NCBI GenBank assembly: GCA_963626555.1
Contig: CAVFXQ010000029.1
Coordinates: forward strand, 1-37,567
Direction: 5' to 3'
Length of the DNA stretch: 37,567 nt
DNA from: UBA1181 sp963626555
GTDB lineage: Bacteria > Bacteroidota > Bacteroidia > Bacteroidales > Paludibacteraceae
A model generated the notes under the pieces. That model did no database searches, was not told where the DNA came from, and saw only the letters and a list, made by a program, of their open reading frames with translations. Shown here one piece after another: positions 23,715-32,176 of this stretch (position 1 is the stretch's first letter; each line of letters begins with the position of its first letter). The position numbers were made by a program, and so were the translations under genes.

Positions 23715-26700
23715 ATGATGAAATTCTCTAAAATTAAGGCATTGGCATGTGCGGTTGCGTTGGCGGGCATGTCAGTGATGAACGCTCAGGAAATCGCTAC
23801 TTGGAAGGGATTCCGCACAGCAGCTACCACGTTCACATTTGATGACGGTCTGAAAACTCAGACTACCTACGCAGTTCCACTTTTGGACAAATACGGTTAC
23901 AAGGCTTCTTTCTTTGCCATCACTTCTTGGGTGGAAAAGGGGTATGACAATCTTTTGTCGTGGACGGACTTCAAAACATTGGTGGCTAATGGTCATGAGG
24001 TGGGGAGTCACTCTGACACGCACCCTACCACAATGTCTGATTCGGAGTTGTCTACTTCTAAGGCAACCATCGAGTCGAAAGTGGGCAACACAGTGAAGAC
24101 AATCGTCTATCCAAACTGCAACGAGCCCACAGAGTCTGAAATTGCCAAATATTATATTGGCGGACGAATCTGCGACGGTCAGGTGCATGGAAAGACCCCA
24201 TCCAACTACTATCGTATCAGTTCCATTATCTGCGGAAACCAAGGAAGTGTCAACACGGCATCTGCGTTCACATCGAAGTTGGATGAAGCCATCAACAAAG
24301 GTGGTTGGGCTGTCTTTTTGATTCATGAGATGAAGGAAGGCTCTTATTATTCGCCAACGGATGTTGATGCTTTTGAGGGGGCGTTGTCGTATGCAAGCAA
24401 GAACGACAGCAAAATTTGGGTGGCTCGTTTCTGTGACGCCATTATGTATGCGAAAGAACGAGATGCTGCGACTGTAACTGTTACAGCAAAAGATGACAAG
24501 AGCGTAACTCTTTCATTGACAGATAATTTGGATGACAATACCTATAATTATCCTTTGTCTCTTCGTTATCCATTGCCAGATGGTTGGAGTGATGTTTCAG
24601 TGGCCCAGAATGATGAAGAGTTAACCTCTTCAGTGTCTGATGGTTACATCTATTTTGATGCTGTGCCAGACAATGGTTCTATTTTGATTGTGTCGGGAAC
24701 ATCTGCCGTGGCAGACCCTAAGGTGGCATTCACCACACCATCGGCAGTAGAAACAATCTGTGTAGATTCAGCCTACACCGTGGCTTGGACAGTTGAGGGC
24801 GAGGCAAATTCAGCCTACAATTTAAAGTGGAATGCAGGAGTTGGTTCTGACATCTCCATTTCAAGTGCTTCAGCCTCATCGGAATGGACAAATGACGATA
24901 ACACTTTCTCGTGGAGTGTTTCGAATATTCTCACCTACTCTGATGATCATGGTAAGAATAATCGTTGGGGAGCAGCGTCTGCTAATGATCAGTGGGTAGA
25001 ACTGACTTTGGCGAAGGAGTCGACAGTGGGTGCAATCACGATCGACGAGTTTACTACATACGGAACAGTGACAAGTTTTGAAATCCAATATGATGAGAAT
25101 GGATCTTGGAAGACGGCTTATAGTGGTTTGACTATAGGCAATGATTTTAAGAAAACTTTTGACACTCCATTCACTACTACGAAAGTGCGTTTCTACATCA
25201 ATACTGCCACTTCTGGTGCAAATATCAACTACATTGGTTTGCAGGGTGTAGCCACAACTCTTTTGAAAAGTGGAATCAAAGAAACTGGCTCTTTTGAATG
25301 GAACCCAGCATCATCGTTGGCGGGAACAGGAACATTGACCATCGAGAAGGCATCGGGAACTGTTTTGGCAACTTCTTCTCAACTTACGATTAAGGCTTGC
25401 AAATCTTCGGGTGGTTCTACAGCTGCTTGTTCGTCTGGTGCTTATACAGGACCAAGTTGTGATGTGGAAGGCACTGGCGCCTACCATACGGGAGTCTATC
25501 GAAATCTCTTCAATGAATATTTAGGAAAGACAGAAGACGAGACAGATGCCAAGATTCAATCCGTTTGGAAGCATTTCTTTGAGACAGAGTCTACGAAAGT
25601 CTACTATGAGACATCAGATGGAATGGCATATATCTATGACACAGGAAATCAAGATGTTCGTACGGAAGGTATGTCCTACGGAATGATGATTTGTGTGCAA
25701 TTAGACCACCAAGAGCAGTTTGATAAAATTTGGAAATGGGCAAAGAAGTATATGCAATACCCTTCAGGAAATGAAAGAGAAGGTTTGTTTGCTTGGCAAT
25801 GTTCAACAGATGGGACAATTAAGGGTTCTTCTTGTGCTCCCGATGGTGAGGCATATTTCTTGACGTCTCTCTTCTTTGCATCCCACAGGTGGGGCAATGA
25901 TGGTGAGATTAACTATGAAGAGGAGGCTCAGTACCTCATCAAGGAGTTGCTTGACAAGCCGAACAGGTCTGCAGGGGCAGTTAGTCCAATCTTTAATATG
26001 AGTAATTACCTTATCACCTTTGGTGAGACTTCTTACGGATTTACAGACCCATCATACAATCTACCAGGTTTCTTGGAATTGTGGGCTAGATGGACGGACA
26101 CCAATCAGGAGTTCTGGGGAAAGACGGCTGCAGCCGCTCGAGATTTACTCTATAATTCGAGCAATTCGACAACAGGATTATTCCCAGATTATTCTCAGTT
26201 TGATGGTACTCCATACTATCCAAGTTGGGCAGGCTATGATACGCAATGGTATAAGTATGACGCTATTCGTTGTGCTATGAATGTAGGTATGGACTATCAT
26301 TGGTTTGGCTCGGATAGTCGCCAGCCTGCTATGATGAGTAAGTTGCTAAATTTCTTTAAAAAAGACAATTACAGCCACGGTTACTTCACCGTAGATGGAG
26401 CTTCAAGCGATGGTTCATATAGCGAAGGGCAGAAAGGGGCGAACGGTGTCGGAGTGTTCGCATTGACTGAGAGTGAATCTTCATTGGCGAAAGAGTATGT
26501 CAATGCATTGTGGAATACAAGCGCTCCGTCAGGTCAATGGCGTTATTACAATGGTATGGTTTATTTCCTCTCTATGTTGAATGCTTCCGGAAACTTTAAA
26601 ATTTACAAGCCAGCTCCAGAGACGAAGACTGTTAATTTGCAAGGAGAAGGCTCTGTAGTCTACAAGGGGGTAACCTATACAAAGGATACTACATTCTGCG

Positions 26701-27002
26701 TGATGAGCGATTGTGTGCAGAACAATGTTACAATTAAGATTACATCGTCTACAGGGAATGCTGATGTTGAGGCTGATAAAGGCTTGACGATTGCTCCAAA
26801 TCCCGCTTCGACAGCGTTTACCGTGTTTGGATTGCAAGATATTCGATGCATTGAAGTATATAGTATTTCTGGTGTTCGTCTGATTAATAATGAAAATTCA
26901 AATGAAACATCTGTTGCTAATCTGCCAGACGGAACGTATATCGTAAAGGTCCTTTCCGATAATAGTGTAACCACGGCAAAACTCATTGTCAGAAGACGAT
27001 AG
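23715..27002 (+). CDS. Secreted CE4 deacetylase - GH8 glycoside hydrolase fusion with type IX sorting domain
   Basis: The 1095-residue protein carries two carbohydrate-active domains. After a signal peptide (cleavage probably after NAQ, about residue 25) comes a CE4 polysaccharide deacetylase (about 35-240) with TFDDG (Asp43, Asp44) and the metal-binding HSDTH (His99, His103). A beta-rich linker and a discoidin-like module (about 375-515, FEIQYDENGSWKTAYSG) follow. The GH8 domain (about 590-990) has Glu651 in RTEGMSYGM, Asp710 in APDGEAYF and Asp849 in YKYDAIR, matching the acid/base and conserved Asp residues of GH8 exo-oligoxylanases. The last 70 or so residues (IAPNPAST, then PDGTYIVKV, ending KLIVRRR) form a type IX secretion C-terminal domain. 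I infer that it removes acetyl groups from xylan and trims xylo-oligosaccharides outside the cell or on its surface. The substrate is inferred from family. Confidence 0.9.
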   Translation: MMKFSKIKALACAVALAGMSVMNAQEIATWKGFRTAATTFTFDDGLKTQTTYAVPLLDKYGYKASFFAITSWVEKGYDNLLSWTDFKTLVANGHEVGSHSDTHPTTMSDSELSTSKATIESKVGNTVKTIVYPNCNEPTESEIAKYYIGGRICDGQVHGKTPSNYYRISSIICGNQGSVNTASAFTSKLDEAINKGGWAVFLIHEMKEGSYYSPTDVDAFEGALSYASKNDSKIWVARFCDAIMYAKERDAATVTVTAKDDKSVTLSLTDNLDDNTYNYPLSLRYPLPDGWSDVSVAQNDEELTSSVSDGYIYFDAVPDNGSILIVSGTSAVADPKVAFTTPSAVETICVDSAYTVAWTVEGEANSAYNLKWNAGVGSDISISSASASSEWTNDDNTFSWSVSNILTYSDDHGKNNRWGAASANDQWVELTLAKESTVGAITIDEFTTYGTVTSFEIQYDENGSWKTAYSGLTIGNDFKKTFDTPFTTTKVRFYINTATSGANINYIGLQGVATTLLKSGIKETGSFEWNPASSLAGTGTLTIEKASGTVLATSSQLTIKACKSSGGSTAACSSGAYTGPSCDVEGTGAYHTGVYRNLFNEYLGKTEDETDAKIQSVWKHFFETESTKVYYETSDGMAYIYDTGNQDVRTEGMSYGMMICVQLDHQEQFDKIWKWAKKYMQYPSGNEREGLFAWQCSTDGTIKGSSCAPDGEAYFLTSLFFASHRWGNDGEINYEEEAQYLIKELLDKPNRSAGAVSPIFNMSNYLITFGETSYGFTDPSYNLPGFLELWARWTDTNQEFWGKTAAAARDLLYNSSNSTTGLFPDYSQFDGTPYYPSWAGYDTQWYKYDAIRCAMNVGMDYHWFGSDSRQPAMMSKLLNFFKKDNYSHGYFTVDGASSDGSYSEGQKGANGVGVFALTESESSLAKEYVNALWNTSAPSGQWRYYNGMVYFLSMLNASGNFKIYKPAPETKTVNLQGEGSVVYKGVTYTKDTTFCVMSDCVQNNVTIKITSSTGNADVEADKGLTIAPNPASTAFTVFGLQDIRCIEVYSISGVRLINNENSNETSVANLPDGTYIVKVLSDNSVTTAKLIVRRR

Positions 27003-27048
27003 GTTGAAATGATATAGTCGTTTAATTGTATTAACAGATGATATGTAG

Positions 27049-27078
27049 AAAAGTCCAGAGCTTTCTCTGGACTTTTTT
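27049..27078 (+). terminator. Terminator after the CE4-GH8 gene
   Basis: AGTCCAGAG (27052-27060) pairs perfectly with CTCTGGACT (27065-27073) around a CTTT loop, with flanking A and T runs (AAAAG / CTTTTTT) that extend the stem and supply the U-tract. Confidence 0.88.
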
Positions 27079-27089
27079 ATTTGTATTCG

Positions 27090-27121
27090 TTTCAATGTTG
27101 CTAATCAAAGAACTATATTTG
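27090..27121 (+). promoter_or_regulatory. Promoter of the five-gene exported-protein operon
   Basis: TATATTTG at 27114-27121 matches the -7 element, and TTTC at 27090-27093, 20 bases upstream, is one mismatch from the -33 TTTG. It is 39 bases before the first ATG and just after a terminator. Confidence 0.6.
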
Positions 27122-27160
27122 CAAATAGTATCAATTTAGTATTAATGAAATTCTATAAGC

Positions 27161-27655
27161 ATGAAAAAAGTTTTGGTTCTTATCCTTTCGTTAGGGATTG
27201 CGATGGCGAGTTTCGCAGGTTCAAAAGATAAAGCAAACAAAGACACGGAAAATTTCCGTTATGAATTGGAATGTGCTGGCAATGCGGTGCAGGGAAATTA
27301 CTTAGTGAAAGTGTGGAGTTACTCCCGCAAACCTGCGGTGGCTATGGAGCAGTGTAAGAAAAACGCTGTTCATGGTGTGATTTTCAAAGGTTTCACTGGC
27401 GCCAATGGGTGTGTTAGTCAGCGTGCTTTGGCTTCTAATCCAGGCGTAGAGACAGAGTTTGAAGACTATTTCAACGGTTTCTTCTCTGATGGCGGAGAGT
27501 ATCTGAAGTATGTTCAGTTGACAAGCGGCTCAAAGGAGGTGATTAAACTGAAGAGAGAATACAAGGTGGGGGTTACGGTGACTGTACAGAAAGACCAACT
27601 TCGCAAGGCTTTGGAGCAAGCAGGAGTAATTAAGTCGTTGAGCAGCGGTTTCTAA
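27161..27655 (+). CDS. Exported protein of unknown function, paralogue of the next gene
   Basis: The 164-residue protein has a clear signal peptide (MKKVLVLILSLGIAMASFAG). The mature part resembles the product of the following gene: GNYLVKVWSYSRKPAVAMEQCKKNAVHGVIFKGF here against GSYTVRSWGRGRNAVDALEEARKQAVYDVIFKGL there. Both continue with a DYFN.FF..GGEYL/GAYL motif and end with a strand-rich tail. The pattern of a beta strand, then a helix with conserved Ala and Gln/Lys, then DVIF/GVIF resembles LPP20/FlgT-type N-terminal domains, but I cannot confirm homology. It opens an operon of five exported proteins. Function unknown. Confidence 0.8.
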   Translation: MKKVLVLILSLGIAMASFAGSKDKANKDTENFRYELECAGNAVQGNYLVKVWSYSRKPAVAMEQCKKNAVHGVIFKGFTGANGCVSQRALASNPGVETEFEDYFNGFFSDGGEYLKYVQLTSGSKEVIKLKREYKVGVTVTVQKDQLRKALEQAGVIKSLSSGF

Positions 27656-27705
27656 TCGTCTGAACACTTTATCGTATAAAATCTTTTTTGATAAAATCAT
27701 TGGAA

Positions 27706-28212
27706 ATGAAATCAGTGTGTATAAAGAATATTTTAAGATTATTGTTTCTTATGTCGATGGTTGCGCTGTTCTCGTCTTGTGGAACAAAAAAATCGCAGGC
27801 TTATTATGACTATAAGACGCAATATATCGCTACCGAACGTGATGGTTCTTATACCGTACGTTCGTGGGGTAGAGGTCGTAACGCTGTAGATGCTCTTGAA
27901 GAGGCTCGTAAGCAAGCGGTCTATGATGTTATTTTTAAAGGTCTTGAACCAAGCAGTTCGTTGAATATGTCTTCTGTTAAACCTCTGCTATTGGAGGTGA
28001 ATGCGAAAGACAAGTATGCGGACTATTTTAACACGTTCTTTCAAGATAAGGGTGCTTACTTAGAGTTCTGCTCTGTAAAAGAACGCAAATGGCTTACGAG
28101 TAAGTGGGAGAGAGCAGACGGACAGTCTCTTTGCGAAACAACAGTTTGCGTGTATGGTGGTAAATTGAAAGAGAGGTTGATTCAAGATGGAATTTTGAAG
28201 GTGACCGAATGA
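27706..28212 (+). CDS. Putative lipoprotein, paralogue of the preceding gene
   Basis: The 168-residue product has a hydrophobic signal and lipobox FSSC with the lipidated Cys at residue 25 (LFSSCGTKKSQ). I chose ATG at 27706; the frame reaches a TTG at 27688 that would only lengthen the cytoplasmic tip. The mature domain matches the preceding protein in its core (RKQAVYDVIFKGL, YADYFNTFFQDKGAYLEF), so the two arose by duplication, one kept soluble or periplasmic and one membrane-anchored. It is followed after 31 bases by the DUF6175-like gene. I infer a shared envelope complex; there is no known function. Confidence 0.8.
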   Translation: MKSVCIKNILRLLFLMSMVALFSSCGTKKSQAYYDYKTQYIATERDGSYTVRSWGRGRNAVDALEEARKQAVYDVIFKGLEPSSSLNMSSVKPLLLEVNAKDKYADYFNTFFQDKGAYLEFCSVKERKWLTSKWERADGQSLCETTVCVYGGKLKERLIQDGILKVTE

Positions 28213-28243
28213 TTTTATAATAAGTTAATAAACAGAGAATTAG

Positions 28244-29194
28244 ATGAAAAAGATAATGTTAATGGCAGTGTCATTGTTTTTGGCATTTGCTGCGTTCTCA
28301 CAAGCGAAGAAGCCTACGATTATGGTAGTTCCAAGCGATGCGTGGTGTAACGAGAACGGATATGTTACTGAATATGACAATCAGGGTGCAAAGTCTATCA
28401 TTCCAGACTATTCCAGAGCCCTTCAGAATGATATTAACCTTAAAATGGTGATTTCTACTATCAATGATCTGATGGCAGAGCGTGGTTTTCCTCTTAAAGA
28501 CTTGGAAGCCACAATCAAATCCATCAACCAAAGTACGGCAGAGGACAATTTGACTTTAAGCAAGACTTCGGGTGCTTCTTTGGCAGAGAGTCCGTTGGAT
28601 CGTCTTCGTCGCACTGCAAAAGCCGACATTATCATAGAAATCACTTGGTCTATTGAAAATCAAGGTCCGAAGTCTATTCTCACCTACATTATGGAGGGAA
28701 AAGACTCATACACTAATAAGAGTATCGGAAGTGCTAATGGCGTGAGCGCCCCATCTTTTTCTGCTACCACAGCCCAGCTCTTGCAAGAGGCAGTCTTGGC
28801 GCAGATTGACAATTTCAACAATCGCTTACAAAGTCATTTCGACGACTTGATGACGAATGGTCGTGAGGTTGCTCTTGAGGTGCGTGTGTTTGACAACGGC
28901 GCGGGCGTTGATTTAGAGTCAGAGTTTGGAGGCGAAGAGTTGGGTGAGACGATTGACAATTGGATGGCTACTAACACAGTATCTGGACGTTTCTCAAAAA
29001 TGGATGGATCTGAGAATCTGATTCGTTACGAACAAGTACGCATTCCACTCTACAAGGAGAATGGTATGGCTATTGATACGGAAGGGTTTGCTCGTCAACT
29101 TCGTTCTTTCTTGAAGAAAGCTCCTTACAATCTAACCTGCAAAGTAGTTGCTCGTGGTTTAGGTAAGGCTGTTGTCATCATTGGAGAAAAATAA
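28244..29194 (+). CDS. DUF6175-like exported protein
   Basis: The 316-residue protein has a signal peptide (MKKIMLMAVSLFLAFAAFSQA). It begins its mature part KKPTIMVVPSDAWCNENGYV and continues DLMAERGFPLKDLEATI and ADIIIEITWSIENQGPKSILTY, features I associate with the DUF6175 family of Bacteroidota. The N-terminal half looks like the nucleotide-free CsgG/LPP20-type alpha-beta fold used by envelope lipoproteins, and the C-terminal half (about 200-316) is a second alpha-beta domain. Function is unknown. It lies in the middle of an operon of exported proteins, so an outer-membrane or periplasmic assembly is plausible. Confidence 0.75.
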   Translation: MKKIMLMAVSLFLAFAAFSQAKKPTIMVVPSDAWCNENGYVTEYDNQGAKSIIPDYSRALQNDINLKMVISTINDLMAERGFPLKDLEATIKSINQSTAEDNLTLSKTSGASLAESPLDRLRRTAKADIIIEITWSIENQGPKSILTYIMEGKDSYTNKSIGSANGVSAPSFSATTAQLLQEAVLAQIDNFNNRLQSHFDDLMTNGREVALEVRVFDNGAGVDLESEFGGEELGETIDNWMATNTVSGRFSKMDGSENLIRYEQVRIPLYKENGMAIDTEGFARQLRSFLKKAPYNLTCKVVARGLGKAVVIIGEK

Positions 29195-29270
29195 ACCTCT
29201 CTGAATTAAATGATTAAGGGAAGAAAAAGCTGAGAAGCGAGTAAGAATAAACATTTTAAATTGAAATTAG

Positions 29271-30218
29271 ATGAAAAAGATATTTTTGATAATCTCTGCA
29301 ATTTTGGGGTTTTCGTGTGCCATAAATGCACAGTCGTTTGACGAGAAAGGATCGTCTATTGCCTTAGCGGTATTGATGGAGGATTTCCCGCAACCTTTTC
29401 CTGATATGGCAAAAGTGCAGTTGACTAATAAGTTGAATCAGTTGTTGTCGAAAAATGGTGTGGCTTCGGCAGATGCTTTGGATCGTTTTTTCATTACGGT
29501 TGTGGCTACTCCTACAGACAAAGATATAGTTCCTGGTCCGCCAACACAGATCTCTCAAAAAATGGAGATGACATTTTACATTGCGGACTATTACGATAAG
29601 AAAATTTATTCTACTGCGGTTGCAAATACAATCGGTGTAGGCACGAATGAGACGAGAAGTTACATGGATGCGATCAAGCATATCAATGTAAATACCCCTG
29701 CAATGGAGACTTTCGTCGGCGAAGGAAAGAAGAAAATCGTTGCCTACTACGATTCTCAAGCGAGTCGCATCATCAAGGAGGCAAAGTCATGTCTTAAACA
29801 GAAGAAGTATGAGGAGGCTTTCTTTAAATTGGGAGCAATACCTTCAGAATGTGAAAAATACGATGAAGCTATTGAGTTAGGTAATAGTGTTTATCAGGAG
29901 TATATCGACTATCTGTGTGATCAGAATTTAGCAAAGGCGAAGTCGGAATGGATGGCTGCGCAGAATGCTGAGGGGGCAACTCGTGTAGGAGAGTACTTAT
30001 CGCAGATTTATCCGGATGCGAAATGCTATGGAGATGCGCAGAAACTCTATCAAGAGGTGAAAGGTAAGGTGATGGATGATTGGAAATATGAGATGAAACA
30101 ATACCAAGATGGCGTGGATGTTGAGAAAGCGAAAGTCAACGCATGGAAAGAAGTAGGTGTGGCATACGGAAAGGGTCAACAACCCACAACTACAAATCTC
30201 ACTTGGTTAGGTCGTTAA
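29271..30218 (+). CDS. Exported protein of unknown function with a helical repeat-like C-terminal half
   Basis: The 315-residue product has a signal peptide (MKKIFLIISAILGFSCAINAQ). Residues 25-150 form an alpha-beta domain (SIALAVLMEDFPQPFPDMAKVQLTNKL), similar in style to the N-terminal domains of CsgG-like proteins. Residues 160-300 are helical and look like TPR-type repeats (IIKEAKSCLKQKKYEEAFFKLGAIPSECEKYDEA). I do not recognise a named family. It lies 76 bases after the DUF6175-like gene with no promoter or terminator seen between them, and its stop is 21 bases from the next ATG. Confidence 0.72.
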   Translation: MKKIFLIISAILGFSCAINAQSFDEKGSSIALAVLMEDFPQPFPDMAKVQLTNKLNQLLSKNGVASADALDRFFITVVATPTDKDIVPGPPTQISQKMEMTFYIADYYDKKIYSTAVANTIGVGTNETRSYMDAIKHINVNTPAMETFVGEGKKKIVAYYDSQASRIIKEAKSCLKQKKYEEAFFKLGAIPSECEKYDEAIELGNSVYQEYIDYLCDQNLAKAKSEWMAAQNAEGATRVGEYLSQIYPDAKCYGDAQKLYQEVKGKVMDDWKYEMKQYQDGVDVEKAKVNAWKEVGVAYGKGQQPTTTNLTWLGR

Positions 30219-30239
30219 TTGCATTTTCTCAAAAGAAAG

Positions 30240-31652
30240 ATGAATTTAAATAATTATTTATTAGTAGGGCTTAGCGTGCTTTGCCCTGCTTTTTTTCTGA
30301 ATTTATACGCCCAAGAGAAATCTGTTGGTGAATTGCCCGAATATAATCGTAGCTCGTTGGCGACGATGATGGTTTATCATAATGAAGACGAGTTTGGAAA
30401 GGATATTCGAGAAGCCTTTTTGAAAGTGCCAACGCCAGATAAATACAATGAGCATAATGTTAATTGTAGAGAGATAGATAATGTTGATTTGGTGGGGGCG
30501 CAACGTCGATCTAATGGTCTGATAAAGGCTGAGATGGGCAAAAGGCTGTCTTCTCGGGATGTGGAGAAGAATGGCAAGGCGTTGGAAAATCGACTCAATG
30601 AGCTTGGGTGTGGAAAGATGATGGTGTCGCGATGGTTCGACTTACAGGGGAGTTCTGTAGATAGTGCCTATTTTGATATGAAATTGATTCAGGAGCGAGG
30701 TCAGTATAATGCTTCTGAAATGGATGTGGCGATAGCTGAGCAGTCGGCTCGTGGTATTGCCATGTTGTCGGATGCAGGAGAAGACTTGATTTACAATTCT
30801 TTCATTTTAGTGAACGACATGACCTATGTGACGGTAGAAGAGCAGATGCAGGCGGCACAGGTTGCGATGACGATTTTGGGAGGAGTGTTAGATGGACTTG
30901 CCAGCCAACCTGCGAGGACGACGACATCGGTGGGTCCAGGTGGAAGAATTACAACGCAGTATCACCCCGCAGTAAGGAGTACGGCGGGAGCAGATATGGC
31001 AAAGGCTTTCAAAGACATAACCGACGACTATACTGGATTCAAGGTGAAAACTCATTCTTACCTTTTCCAATTGCAGTGGAACGATTCCATTGCGGCTGTG
31101 TTCTATAAGAACTATTACACGTCCGAGCCAAATCCAGAGAAGATCAGTGCTTTTTTGAACAATGACTCTCTCTTCCAAATGAAGTTTGTGGCTCACGAAT
31201 ATGAGTATGATAACCAGTCTGCGCTCAAAGGTCAGTATGATAGAGGTGAGTTCATAAAAGTCATCTGTACGCGATCGATGGATAAGAATATTGCCTCGTT
31301 GCAGTTGCAGTATGAGGATTTTAAGGTGAAGACACCCGTTTTTGATGTGATGCAAGAGGGTAGAGATGTGGTTTACGCAGGCAAAATAGGAATGAAAGAA
31401 GGCATCAATGAAAAGAGTAAATTTCAGGTGGTGCAACGCAAATACAATCCAGAAACTGGACGAACAACCTATAAGTATGTGGCTACGGTGAAGCCTATCA
31501 AAGGCAGAATTTGGGACAATAGATATGCTGCTGCTTCCGAGCATAGCGAAGGCTCTGAACTCCATTATACAGCTTTCAAGAAATCAAGTGGAGGTGAGAT
31601 TTTGCCTGGCATGTTGTTGATTGAGGGAAAATATCGGAAGGTGACGGAGTAG
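30240..31652 (+). CDS. Exported protein of unknown function, last gene of the five-gene operon
   Basis: The 470-residue product starts at ATG 30240 (MNLNNYLLVGLSV...LYAQ, a signal peptide); the frame extends to a TTG at 30219 that abuts the previous stop and is unlikely. The mature protein has a helical middle part (about 165-255) with DGLASQPARTTTSVGPGG, a Gly/Thr-rich flexible stretch, and a C-terminal strand-rich part with FKVKTHSYLFQLQWND and FDVMQEGRDVVYAGKIGMKEGINEKSKFQVVQR. The latter resembles the barrel-like FlgT/LPP20 C-terminal modules. I cannot name a family. A long antisense reading frame lies opposite it but looks like a shadow. Confidence 0.72.
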   Translation: MNLNNYLLVGLSVLCPAFFLNLYAQEKSVGELPEYNRSSLATMMVYHNEDEFGKDIREAFLKVPTPDKYNEHNVNCREIDNVDLVGAQRRSNGLIKAEMGKRLSSRDVEKNGKALENRLNELGCGKMMVSRWFDLQGSSVDSAYFDMKLIQERGQYNASEMDVAIAEQSARGIAMLSDAGEDLIYNSFILVNDMTYVTVEEQMQAAQVAMTILGGVLDGLASQPARTTTSVGPGGRITTQYHPAVRSTAGADMAKAFKDITDDYTGFKVKTHSYLFQLQWNDSIAAVFYKNYYTSEPNPEKISAFLNNDSLFQMKFVAHEYEYDNQSALKGQYDRGEFIKVICTRSMDKNIASLQLQYEDFKVKTPVFDVMQEGRDVVYAGKIGMKEGINEKSKFQVVQRKYNPETGRTTYKYVATVKPIKGRIWDNRYAAASEHSEGSELHYTAFKKSSGGEILPGMLLIEGKYRKVTE

Positions 31653-31680
31653 GAGAATGAAATATTGGGGGAAGTAATTA

Positions 31681-31688
31681 TATCTTTG
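31681..31688 (+). promoter_or_regulatory. -7 box upstream of the ATPase gene
   Basis: TATCTTTG, a full match to TAnnTTTG, 38 bases before the ATG at 31727. A TTG at 31665-31667 is too close (13 bases) to be a good -33 box. Confidence 0.5.
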
Positions 31689-31726
31689 TGTAACGATAGT
31701 TTCTCTAATCTTAAGAATAAGTTAAT

Positions 31727-32176
31727 ATGAATGAACGGCTAATTGTAAAATCTTTTGGTCCCGTAAAAGAACTTGATATAGTATTTAAAAAGGTAACCTT
31801 ATTTGTTGGTGACCAAGGTACGGGCAAAAGTTGCATTGCAAAATTGTTTTCGTTGTTCAAATGGACAGAAAAAGTACTTAGCCAGAAGAAATATAACTTA
31901 TCTTATTTTCAGCAATATAATAGATTCAAAACGAAGTTGTGTGCATACCACAGAATAGAGTCTTTTATCAGAGAGAACACATACATTAAATTTGAGAGTG
32001 ATCGGTACGAAATTTTTTATGAAAACGGTACATTTAATGTTGTCGAAAAAAAGGAAAATGAAGAGGGACTGCCAAAAATAATGTATGTGCCAGCTGAGCG
32101 ATCAATCGTGAGTGTGGCAGAAAACAAGTCGAAATTGTTGAAGGAGTTGCCCGATTCGAGTGAAACATTTGTTTGA
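31727..32176 (+). CDS. AAA/ABC-type ATPase, N-terminal fragment (frameshift-split)
   Basis: The 149-residue reading frame holds the Walker A of an SMC/ABC-like AAA ATPase: GDQGTGKS at 28-35 after a strand KKVTLFV. It continues to a second strand with MYVPAERSIVSV, typical of these proteins. The frame then stops at TGA 32174-32176. The rest of the ATPase continues in the +1 frame (next entry), overlapping by 17 bases. An intact relative is expected to be one polypeptide of about 400 residues, so this is most likely a broken gene; see findings. The location next to restriction genes points to phage defence. Confidence 0.7.
   Translation: MNERLIVKSFGPVKELDIVFKKVTLFVGDQGTGKSCIAKLFSLFKWTEKVLSQKKYNLSYFQQYNRFKTKLCAYHRIESFIRENTYIKFESDRYEIFYENGTFNVVEKKENEEGLPKIMYVPAERSIVSVAENKSKLLKELPDSSETFV

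Noticed and set aside
30888..31565. 225-codon antisense frame opposite the last gene of the five-gene operon
   Set aside because: Cys/His/Arg/Ile-rich product typical of a complement-strand shadow; the sense frame has a signal peptide and ordinary composition.
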